From Mariprofundus sp. KV (GTDB lineage: Bacteria; Pseudomonadota; Zetaproteobacteria; Mariprofundales; Mariprofundaceae), in NCBI RefSeq assembly GCF_013387475.1, contig NZ_VWNB01000004.1:124001-188000 (forward strand): a stretch of DNA of 64,000 nt, given 5' to 3'. Below are positions 54,727 to 62,731 of the stretch, piece after piece. Positions within the stretch are counted from its first letter, which is position 1; the number at the start of each line of letters is the position of its first letter. The notes below the pieces were generated by a model that had not been told where the DNA came from, ran no database searches, and saw only the letters and a program-made list of their open reading frames with translations. The position numbers were made by a program, and so were the translations under genes.

Positions 54727-54749
54727 TTTACGCACGAATAGTGCGTAAA
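54727..54749. promoter_or_regulatory. Palindrome upstream of SH3 lipoprotein B
   Basis: TTTACGCAC and GTGCGTAAA are perfect inverted arms around a 5-nt loop. It lies 28 nt upstream of the minus-strand lipoprotein start with no T-run after it, so an operator or leader hairpin is more likely than a terminator. Confidence 0.4.
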
Positions 54750-54845
54750 CTCGCATCAGATACAAGTTAAGATGTGCTGGAGATCACAGTCGGAGTCAGG
54801 TGGTTATACCTTGGTGAGGATAGTGACTCCGGTTCAAGTTGCCAG

Positions 54846-55367
54846 CTACTTTTTGTACGAGTAACCGTCGGTTTTAACGGTACCAAGCTCTTTTTTGTTG
54901 GGATCTTTGTTCTCTTTGGCTTTGATGCCGTTGGGGTCAGCCGATTTGACGCTGCTGACAACCCCCTGTTCGTTCATAAATACATATTGCGATTTAGCCG
55001 AACCTCTGTGGTAGATCATCAAATCACTTTTACCCTTTTCGCTGAGAGTGGAGTCGATCTCATCGGGTTTACCCCATGAGCGAACAACATCCTTCCGGCT
55101 CATGCCAATCGCCACCTTCTTCAGGCGGATCAGTTTTTCAGCTTTTTCTGCAGTCAGGTCACCATGCTCTTTCACTGTCGGTTTCTTACTGCGGGGGTAC
55201 TCCTTCAGGTTCTTTGTTTCGAGAATATCGGACTTGTTCTGACAAGGGGTATTTGTCCAGACAGGGGTATCAAACACACCGGGGCCTTTGCATTTATACA
55301 GTCCTGCGGCATCTGCACTGCCGACAACAACAAAAATCAGCGAAAGCGCGGTTACTACTCTCTTCAT
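54846..55367 (-). CDS. Small secreted protein with SmpA/OmlA-like repeat
   Basis: A 173-residue exported protein: signal peptide about 1-20 (ending SADA), a short N-terminal Cys motif (LYKCKGPGVFDTPVWTNTPC) reminiscent of DUF4124, and a block IGMSRKDVVRSWGKPDEI that fits the SmpA/OmlA or DUF2845 fold seen in outer-membrane assembly lipoproteins. It ends with a Lys-rich tail. The function is not established. Last clearly chromosomal-type gene before the accessory region. Confidence 0.75.
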   Translation of the reverse strand: MKRVVTALSLIFVVVGSADAAGLYKCKGPGVFDTPVWTNTPCQNKSDILETKNLKEYPRSKKPTVKEHGDLTAEKAEKLIRLKKVAIGMSRKDVVRSWGKPDEIDSTLSEKGKSDLMIYHRGSAKSQYVFMNEQGVVSSVKSADPNGIKAKENKDPNKKELGTVKTDGYSYKK

Positions 55368-55628
55368 GCTCTTATCCTCTCTGCCAAGCGTCGCTTAGCA
55401 AGCAGTGTAGCCGATAAACAGATCACTGCCAGCCTGAGAGAGGCATGGAGAAGATTTGTTGCAAGTATAGCGTGTCCTGATCAGTTGGTTATAGGAGTGA
55501 TGTGCTTTATTAAGGGCTATTTGCATTCTAGGGTTGAAAGCTAGCTTTTACACATCAAATTATAGCCTCATCAAAAATCACAGTCTGGTTGAAATGAACG
55601 CCAATACTTCGCCAGCGTTTCTGGTCAG

Positions 55629-56375
55629 TCAGGTTGAACTTTGGCTAATCATCTCTAATACATTGTTAGCCGCTGTCCCGGCCAAAGCCTTTAGTCGCAT
55701 AGCCGAAGATGTAATTTTTTCTGTATCTACAATAAGGGTCTTCAGTTTAGAAAGAAACCCTTTGTCATTCGTTGACTGAGAGACATCGGGGCTCAGCATG
55801 AAGTCTCCAATGGTTGTAGCTACAGATTCCCTCAAGCCACTCGCTCCTTTGAGGCGATAGTCAAATATACCACGGCGGATCACTTCGAGTTCTTTCAGGA
55901 TAAAGTTCTTTATCGGCTCATCAAGATCAGATGCAATTACTTCTTCTGACAGGTTTTCTACCTTGTCTTTTATCTCAACGATTGATTCTGAGATATCATC
56001 TTCTGAAAATGCGCTTGAGAGTAATTCAGAGCAATGTTCCAAGCTATCCATAGTTGCTTCACTTAATTGACTTTCTGAAGTGCTCCAAGCAGCTCCAAGT
56101 TGGTCTATCCGGGTTGCGTTTTCGATTTTTTCGAAATGCTTCAAATACAGGGATTGTCTAACATCCATCCCTGATATCTTTTCTCGAACTTCATGAATAA
56201 GGGCCTTGAGGTTGGCCAGCTGTCCGATCAGCCTCAGAGGGCCATCTGGTTCCTCTAAATTGATTTCAAACACATCTGCCCACATTTGCATTACGCTCTT
56301 TTGGCGATGCTGCCCATCCTTTGATTCTTCGAGAATTGAATGCAACCTGCTTGCTGGATTGTTCCTTTCACTCAT
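55629..56375 (-). CDS. Alpha-helical protein of unknown function (last gene of the restriction operon)
   Basis: A 248-residue protein with no signal peptide or membrane segment, predicted almost all helical and acidic (SESIVEIKDKVENLSEEVIAS, DEPIKNFILKELEVIRRGIFDY). No family recognised. It starts 32 nt after the transposase-like gene, with its own AGGTGG site, and is the last gene in the same direction as the restriction operon. Composition is AT-richer than the core genes. A partner or regulator role is guessed from position only. Confidence 0.7.
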   Translation of the reverse strand: MSERNNPASRLHSILEESKDGQHRQKSVMQMWADVFEINLEEPDGPLRLIGQLANLKALIHEVREKISGMDVRQSLYLKHFEKIENATRIDQLGAAWSTSESQLSEATMDSLEHCSELLSSAFSEDDISESIVEIKDKVENLSEEVIASDLDEPIKNFILKELEVIRRGIFDYRLKGASGLRESVATTIGDFMLSPDVSQSTNDKGFLSKLKTLIVDTEKITSSAMRLKALAGTAANNVLEMISQSST

Positions 56376-56407
56376 TTAAGCCACCTGTTGTATTTAATGC
56401 GACCACA

Positions 56408-57703
56408 TTAATCATCTCCGAAGTTAGAGATGTATCGTCCATAGTCAGACACCTTAGCATTACCCCATGCAGAAACTGGATCTGTGATGCTTTTAGGGGT
56501 GCCTGTATGGGTGATTACTCTACCTGCCTGTGAGCTCACCTTGGCATAAAGTAATCGGGCACGAATAATCTCATAACTGTATCCACGTCCCATCCTGTTA
56601 TTGAGCTTTGTGATCCCGTTCTTAGCCTCGGTGTAGGCATTTGTAATCGGAAAATCGAAGTAGTTGAAGATGTTCTGGTGATGTCGATTAACCATTGCGC
56701 CGACTTCACCGAAGTATGGCATAAACTCAGGAGGGATTGAGTTCAACCATCTGCTGAATTCCGCCTCTGCATTTGCACGGCCATCTATTTCGTAAATGCT
56801 GTGGAACTCCTCAGCCAGGTCATACGCCAAAGCTAACTTAGGATAATCCTGTCGGATGAGTTCAAGTTTCTCATCGTCGGCTTCAGTACGCTTCTCATTC
56901 CGCCTCAAGAGCCCCCAGCGAAGTCCTTTCTTCAAGCGTATTCTATCACTTTTCTCGAGTTGGCTTTGGATATTAATGCGCAATTGGTCCAGCGCCCGAC
57001 TTGCTTTTTCGATAACATGGTATCGGTCAATTACTAGCCGAGCATTGGGAAGTTCTTGCTCCAGTACAATCTTGAATGGCCCCCACATATCCAAGGCAAC
57101 CCATTCCACTCGCTCCTTATCCTTCAGGTTTTTGAAGAACTCAATCATGTGTTGTTTAGTTCTTCTTTCATACATCTCGAAGACGGTTCTCATTTCGAGA
57201 TTAGTCACAACTGCCCGGTAACTACCCCCAACCTTCACCTCATCCAACCCCATGATTCGAGGTGTTTCACGCTCATGGTTTTCATCAAGCCATTCGAGAT
57301 AATCGAGAGCAATTGATTTAACTGTATTCACTACGAGGCCTGTTTCTTCAGATAGCGCTGTGAACGTATATTTGAAGCACCTGCTCTGAATCAGGCCAAT
57401 GAGTCGCTTTGTCGCTACCCGCTTATCATCAAGCGAAGGAATATTGGGGGTCTCCACCTTGCCGCACACTTTGCAGCGATAACGCTGCCGTTCAATTTCG
57501 ACTCTAACTGGCTTTCCATACAATGGGGTGTCTGCATAGCTATAGACCCGAGAACCGTGCTTATATAGCGGTTTGCAGCCACAAGATGGGCAATTCTCTG
57601 GCGGCATAATATTTGCAGTGGCGACTATAGTAACGCCATCGTTTTCCACTCTCTGACCGAGATGAGAAACACCCTCCAGCAGTAAGAGATCAGGCGTCAT
57701 TGT
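56408..57703 (-). CDS. ISL3-family transposase-like protein
   Basis: A 431-residue DDE transposase of the ISL3 type. It has an N-terminal zinc finger (CPSCGCKPLYKHG ... CKVCGKVETP), an HTH region and DDE residues in GLDEVKVGG, ALDMWGPF / VIDRYHVIEKA and NAYTEAKNGITK. I start at ATG 57703, five nt after GAGG, so it overlaps the end of hsdR by 14 nt; ATG 57721 is an alternative. No terminal inverted repeats or target duplication could be found around it, and it keeps operon-like spacing on both sides. It may be a recent IS or a gene co-opted into the operon. Confidence 0.85.
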   Translation of the reverse strand, partial: TMTPDLLLLEGVSHLGQRVENDGVTIVATANIMPPENCPSCGCKPLYKHGSRVYSYADTPLYGKPVRVEIERQRYRCKVCGKVETPNIPSLDDKRVATKRLIGLIQSRCFKYTFTALSEETGLVVNTVKSIALDYLEWLDENHERETPRIMGLDEVKVGGSYRAVVTNLEMRTVFEMYERRTKQHMIEFFKNLKDKERVEWVALDMWGPFKIVLEQELPNARLVIDRYHVIEKASRALDQLRINIQSQLEKSDRIRLKKGLRWGLLRRNEKRTEADDEKLELIRQDYPKLALAYDLAEEFHSIYEIDGRANAEAEFSRWLNSIPPEFMPYFGEVGAMVNRHHQNIFNYFDFPITNAYTEAKNGITKLNNRMGRGYSYEIIRARLLYAKVSSQAGRVITHTGTPKSITDPVSAWGNAKVSDYGRYISNFGDD

Positions 57704-60700
57704 CACCTCTAGCTTGTTCAATCATTCCTGCAGCAACGTCCTTGCTCAGCATTTCATACACGACAGTCAGGAACAGATTGCGCGTAACCTCATCACCAAG
57801 CAGGCGCTTGGCCATGCTCTGGTGTGATCCCATCGCTTCTACAATTGCCTTGGTAGCTGCCGATGGAAGATCAGCCTTCATGGCTTGGTCAACCGGGTTA
57901 TTACGAACCTGATCCATGACCTTTTCGTTGCCTCTCAGCTTCTCACTGATATGGACTGCAAAGGCTACCTTGTCCTTGTCAGTAACATCCTTGCCAAAGG
58001 CCTCGTTCAGCCTCTGGATCAGTTCTGCAAGGTATGCCCGTTCACGGTCTTTCGGGTCGCGTCCGCCGGTTCCTGATGTTGGCTTCAGTTTGTCAGGATC
58101 ACCATCCCCAAGTCCTGAACCAAGTTCACCTTTATGCAGCAGTTTGAAGTGGGTCAGTGCAAGCCCAGTGATATCGACTTCCTCCGGTGTTGCACCCTTC
58201 AACCGCTTCTTGAGTAGCTTGGCAAAGGCTGCAAACGCTTCCATTTCAGCATCGCCAAACTCGATCAACTGGGCACAGTATTCGTATGCCCGAACAAACT
58301 TGGCCAACCCTTCACTGAAGATCAGGAGTTCATCGCGTGCCTTAGTGTGCTCAGAGCGCCGTGCATCTGCCTTGGCCATCTTGTCCTTGTCGCCACTTCG
58401 CTCTGCAATCTGGTACTCACGCTCGCACACATCAATCGCATCATTAAGCATCTTCATGCGACCATTGAATCGATCTGTAGCAGGCTGAGTGACTGAGTAG
58501 AGCTTGGCATGTGACGGGTTGGGGGCTGTGATTGCCAGGCCAAACTGACGCACTTCCTCAGCCTCATATACCTGCATATCATCAAGGCGCATTTTCATGT
58601 CGTACACGATATGTGGGTTCTGGATATCAGATATCTGCGCCGCCTTATAGTAGAGCTTGAATGCAGCCAGAATTTCTTCCGGATCATTGGCGAAGTCGAT
58701 GACGTATGTGGTGTCCTTGCCCTTATGCGTCCGATTCAGCCGTGAGAGCGTCTGTACGGCTTCTACGCCGGAGATTTTCTTATCCAGATACATCGCCACC
58801 AGTTTGGGTTGGTCAAAGCCTGTCTGGAACTTATTCGCGACCAGCATAACCTGATACTCAGGCGTATCGAATGCCTTGCGGAGATCACGGCCCTTGGCGC
58901 CAGGATTCATATTGTCTTCTGTGAACACTTCGTCTTCCGGATATCGGAAATCGATATCATCATTGATCTGTTTGCCGAGGATTTTGCCGGAGAAAGCGAC
59001 CATGGACTGAATACCACGGTATCCCTGCTTCTCAACATACCGGTCAAAAGCCAACTTGTATTTGACGGCAGCAGCACGGGAGTTCGTAACCACCATCGCC
59101 TTGGCCTGCCCGCCCAGCAGGTGAACCACGTTGGAGTGGAAGTGCTCAATGATCAGATGCACTTTCTGCGTTACATTGGTCGGGTGTAGGGTCAACCACT
59201 TCGCTAGGGCTCTACCAGCGTACTTGGTATCAACCCGCTTTTTGTCTGCATACTCGCTGCCCAGTTTGAACGCCATTTTGTAGCTGGTGTAGTTCTGCAA
59301 CACATCAAGGATGAACCCTTCCTCAATGGCCTGCTGCATGGTGTAGGTGTGGAATGCCACGGGTGGATTGTCTGACGACACATCCTCTGCCGGATTCTGG
59401 GGGCGACCAAACAGCATCAACGTCGAGTGCTTTGGTGTAGCCGTAAATGCGAAGTGGCTTACGTTGTCAGGCAATCCACGCACGCTTTGTAGCTTCTCCA
59501 GAATCTCATCCGGTGTCATAGCTGCCAGATCTTCTGATGAATCCAGTGCGAGTACCTGCCGAAGCTTGCTGGCCACACTACCGGTCTGTGAGTTGTGGGC
59601 TTCATCAATAATAACGGCAAATTTCCGGTCACGAAGGCTCTGCTCAGTCAGGATGGCCTCCATGGCATACGGAAAAGTCTGGAGGGTCACCACGATGATC
59701 GGGGTGCCATCCAGAAGCGCCTGAGCAAGCTGCTGGCTTTTGGGCAGGCTGGATGTTTCACGGTCTACCGCTTTGACCACACCGGTCTGGTGTTCGATCT
59801 GGCTAATGGCTTCCTGCAACTGAGCATCCAGCACGGTCCGGTCGGTCACCACGATGACCGAGTTGAAGTAAGGCGTGCCGTCATCATGGCGGAGCCGGAT
59901 CAGTTCATGCGAAGTCCATGAGATCGTGTTCGTCTTGCCTGAACCGGCGCTGTGCTGGTTCAGGTATTGATGGCCGGGACCTTCTTTCCTGACCGTATCG
60001 ATCATCTGGGTGACTGCTTCCCACTGGTGATAGCGCGGGAATATCTGAGTTTCCTTGTACTGGAGGGTGCCCTGGGCAGTCTCTTCCTCCTTCTTCTCAG
60101 TGAACACGAACCTGTGAAAGATGCGAAGCCAGTTATCCCTCTGCATCAAATCTTCCCACATGTATTTGACCGGGTATGGATCAGCAGCCGGATTGCCAGC
60201 AGCCCCATCATTTCCCTTGTTGAACGGTAGGAAATAGGTCGAATCGCCGGCCAGTTTGGTGGTCATGTAAACTTCCGAATCTGACATGGCGAAGTGAACG
60301 ACTGCACCACGTTTGAACGTCAGTAGCGGCTCCATACGCCCGGTGTATGTGCTCTTCGGGTTGCGGTCGGAGCGATACTGGTGTTTGGCTGCTTCAACTG
60401 ACTGCGTGAAGTCGGTCTTGAGCTCGAATGTCGCAACAGGGATGCCGTTGATAAAAGCGACCAGATCAATCGCATTTTCATTATCGAGTGAGTACCGAAC
60501 CTGACGGACAATCCTGACCCGGTTGGCAGCATAGCGTTTCTGCACGGTTTCATTGCGAGCATCTTCCGGCATCGACTGGCTCATCTGGACAGTGCCGCCT
60601 CCGGCTACACCAAATCCACGACGTAGCACTTTCACAGTGCCTCCGGTTTTCGCATCCAGCGTAGCTGCAAGCCTCTCCAGCACGACTTTCTCAGCATCGC

Positions 60701-60887
60701 CCTTATGGATGCGCGAAAGCTTTTCCCATGTCTCTGGCTGGCTTTCCTGAATCCATCCGATCACATCCTCCGGGTAGAGGGCCAGTTTCCGGTCATGCTT
60801 AGACGGATCGCCTTCAATCCAACCGTTTCCGGTAAGGTGATCAACGATGAATTTCTCGAAATGAATCTCGTGGTGTGCTGCTGACAT
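57690..60887 (-). CDS. hsdR: Type I restriction enzyme, R subunit HsdR
   Basis: Motor and nuclease subunit of a type I restriction system. The 1065-residue protein has an N-terminal PD-ExK nuclease domain (NAIDLVAFINGIPVATFELKT), then a superfamily 2 helicase with Walker A NQHSAGSGKTNT, the DEAH box VIIDEAHNSQTG, FTATPK and motif VI SRLNRTHKGK. It would cut unmethylated DNA after translocation. The start has a GAGGGG site, 27 nt after the Zn-ribbon gene. Length is normal for the family. Confidence 0.95.
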   Translation of the reverse strand: MSAAHHEIHFEKFIVDHLTGNGWIEGDPSKHDRKLALYPEDVIGWIQESQPETWEKLSRIHKGDAEKVVLERLAATLDAKTGGTVKVLRRGFGVAGGGTVQMSQSMPEDARNETVQKRYAANRVRIVRQVRYSLDNENAIDLVAFINGIPVATFELKTDFTQSVEAAKHQYRSDRNPKSTYTGRMEPLLTFKRGAVVHFAMSDSEVYMTTKLAGDSTYFLPFNKGNDGAAGNPAADPYPVKYMWEDLMQRDNWLRIFHRFVFTEKKEEETAQGTLQYKETQIFPRYHQWEAVTQMIDTVRKEGPGHQYLNQHSAGSGKTNTISWTSHELIRLRHDDGTPYFNSVIVVTDRTVLDAQLQEAISQIEHQTGVVKAVDRETSSLPKSQQLAQALLDGTPIIVVTLQTFPYAMEAILTEQSLRDRKFAVIIDEAHNSQTGSVASKLRQVLALDSSEDLAAMTPDEILEKLQSVRGLPDNVSHFAFTATPKHSTLMLFGRPQNPAEDVSSDNPPVAFHTYTMQQAIEEGFILDVLQNYTSYKMAFKLGSEYADKKRVDTKYAGRALAKWLTLHPTNVTQKVHLIIEHFHSNVVHLLGGQAKAMVVTNSRAAAVKYKLAFDRYVEKQGYRGIQSMVAFSGKILGKQINDDIDFRYPEDEVFTEDNMNPGAKGRDLRKAFDTPEYQVMLVANKFQTGFDQPKLVAMYLDKKISGVEAVQTLSRLNRTHKGKDTTYVIDFANDPEEILAAFKLYYKAAQISDIQNPHIVYDMKMRLDDMQVYEAEEVRQFGLAITAPNPSHAKLYSVTQPATDRFNGRMKMLNDAIDVCEREYQIAERSGDKDKMAKADARRSEHTKARDELLIFSEGLAKFVRAYEYCAQLIEFGDAEMEAFAAFAKLLKKRLKGATPEEVDITGLALTHFKLLHKGELGSGLGDGDPDKLKPTSGTGGRDPKDRERAYLAELIQRLNEAFGKDVTDKDKVAFAVHISEKLRGNEKVMDQVRNNPVDQAMKADLPSAATKAIVEAMGSHQSMAKRLLGDEVTRNLFLTVVYEMLSKDVAAGMIEQARGDNDA

Positions 60888-60914
60888 TTTATCCCCTCGG
60901 GCTGAAGTGCTGGC

Positions 60915-61367
60915 TCAATCCCAACATATCATCTCCTGTCCTTTAATCAGTGTTTTCTGGCCACACTTACTGCAATTGTACCGGGCTATTTCTTCTTCGG
61001 TTGGTTCTTCGACAAAACCAAATTCATTCAGCTTCCCAACTGGCCCAATCAGCTCGCGCCGGCACTTGTGGCAGTTGCATCTCGTTTCGAATGTCTCGCC
61101 TTCGCCGTGCTTGAATTTAGCATAAAAGCGTCGGGAAAGAGTGTTGCACTTAGGGCAAGCATAGAGTCTGTATTCAAACGCGCCGCCTTCCTCAATGTGA
61201 TAGCCCTCGTCGTAATGTTTTCGCACCAATATATTGATCTCTTTCCGAGCCTTGCCGCGAACATTCATCGCCTCAAACCCAACATCGCCACGCATCATTC
61301 CTGATCCAAGGAAGTAGCCCTGTTCATCACCGCAAGATGTGCAGATGGTAGAGATGCCGGAGCCCAT
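60915..61367 (-). CDS. Multi-zinc-ribbon protein in the restriction operon
   Basis: A 150-residue protein with four CxxC pairs: CTSC near the N-terminus, CPKC in the middle, CNCHKC and CSKC toward the end. It therefore probably carries two zinc ribbons. No enzymatic motif. It lies between the KAP NTPase (14 nt) and hsdR (27 nt). Zinc ribbons often bind nucleic acid or proteins, so an adaptor role is possible. No family recognised. Confidence 0.75.
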   Translation of the reverse strand: MGSGISTICTSCGDEQGYFLGSGMMRGDVGFEAMNVRGKARKEINILVRKHYDEGYHIEEGGAFEYRLYACPKCNTLSRRFYAKFKHGEGETFETRCNCHKCRRELIGPVGKLNEFGFVEEPTEEEIARYNCSKCGQKTLIKGQEMICWD

Positions 61368-61381
61368 TATTTTATTTTCAC

Positions 61382-62731
61382 CTAGCGTTCCATCGGAAGA
61401 TCAATTCTTTCTGCCAGGAATGGCAGCAGACGCTCGACTTCTAGCCCGTAGTTCCACAACCCTTGGTTAAGTTGTTTTAATTCTTCAGAACCATTGGTGA
61501 ATCCACTTATATGCCCCTCATGCAACGCACGTATGCTGTTCAACAGTGGCCAATTCCTATCTCTTCCACCATCAAACTTTTGTTGCATAACATCGACAAT
61601 TTTCTGGGCCTCTCCATGAGCTACTTTATCGCCTTTAATTAGGCGGTTAAATAAATTCGGATTAGATACCTTGAGAGCTATCACGTAAGCCAAAAAATGA
61701 TTTGCCACATTAACCGGCTGGGCGAATGCATATAACGCGACCCCTCGTTCAATGTCTCGAAGAGATAAATTCAGGAGTGAAGCCATCATCCCAAACACTT
61801 CAGAAAAGCCGCCAACCTGTCTGCCTTCTGAAAAGCTATATCGGTCGAACACATGGTTCACATATTGTTTCACATGATCATTTGCCTGAGTTTCAACTGA
61901 TGTTTGCTTTGGTAAAAGGAAGAAGAAGTTGACGAATTTGCTAAGGTAAGCAGATGCATCCGTATCTGCACCATAAACGCCTTTTACTGCCTTCTCTAGC
62001 TGATCTCGATTGAGCAGCAGAATGAATACAAGGTTTGGCACATCAAAGAAGTGCTTCAGTCGCTCAATTAGCTGTACTGCAAATGTAGGACGACACCTAT
62101 CCAGCTCATCGATAAAGATAACCACAGGCTTGTCTTGCCTTCCAGAAAACTCAGCTAATGAGTCCCGAAACTGTTGAACAGAGACCTTTTCTTGGGCGTG
62201 TTCTTCCAGTCTCTTTTCCACCCATTGCCCAGCCATATCTGAACCGCCTGCACTGGCTGCTTCGACTGCCCCCCTGAATTCTTCCGACAGATCGGCAGAA
62301 CCCAAGGCCAAACGACCAGCAAGGTTCAGCATGACCTTGGTTCCCATTGGCAAGATTGCCTTCGCTACACTTGCAGCTTTCTGCCTGAGAGGTCTGGCGC
62401 CTTCTTCACCGCTATCCAACACTTCAGAAATTTCAGCGGCAATGAGTAAGAATGGATCCTCGCTATAGTCCTGTTCGAACGCATCAATGAATACCACTTT
62501 GTGCTCTTGCTCATCGAGATGTTTTGCCCAATTTCGACCAAACCACGATTTCCCTTCCCCCCACGGAGCGTCAATGGCAAGAACAGCACCTTCACGCAAG
62601 CGATCCATGTAACTGGTTAATCTTTCTGCCAATTGCCTCCTATCAAGTAGGTCGCCTTCGAAGGCATGCTCACCTACAAAAGGTTTTCTCGGTAAGCTTA
62701 ACGACGGCAATGGCTTTTCTTGTTGAGTCAT
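61382..62731 (-). CDS. KAP-family P-loop NTPase in the restriction operon
   Basis: A 449-residue KAP-type STAND-like NTPase. Walker A is APWGEGKSWF, Walker B is VVIFIDELDRCRP, and the helical KAP region follows (LIERLKHFFDVPNLVFILLLNRDQ). The family often carries membrane helices in the NTPase region; here no convincing helix is seen, so it may be soluble. KAP NTPases occur in several anti-phage systems. Its ATG overlaps the hsdS stop by four nt (ATGA), so it is translated with the specificity subunit. A role in restriction or a second defence layer is inferred. Confidence 0.88.
   Translation of the reverse strand: MTQQEKPLPSLSLPRKPFVGEHAFEGDLLDRRQLAERLTSYMDRLREGAVLAIDAPWGEGKSWFGRNWAKHLDEQEHKVVFIDAFEQDYSEDPFLLIAAEISEVLDSGEEGARPLRQKAASVAKAILPMGTKVMLNLAGRLALGSADLSEEFRGAVEAASAGGSDMAGQWVEKRLEEHAQEKVSVQQFRDSLAEFSGRQDKPVVIFIDELDRCRPTFAVQLIERLKHFFDVPNLVFILLLNRDQLEKAVKGVYGADTDASAYLSKFVNFFFLLPKQTSVETQANDHVKQYVNHVFDRYSFSEGRQVGGFSEVFGMMASLLNLSLRDIERGVALYAFAQPVNVANHFLAYVIALKVSNPNLFNRLIKGDKVAHGEAQKIVDVMQQKFDGGRDRNWPLLNSIRALHEGHISGFTNGSEELKQLNQGLWNYGLEVERLLPFLAERIDLPMER

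Noticed and set aside
55382-55400. Near-palindrome TGCCAAGCG-T-CGCTTAGCA upstream of the small secreted protein
   Set aside because: One mismatch, short, and no supporting context; kept only as a weak operator possibility.
56376-57760. Terminal inverted repeats of an IS around the ISL3 transposase
   Set aside because: I compared the flanks by eye and found no convincing inverted ends or 8-bp duplication.
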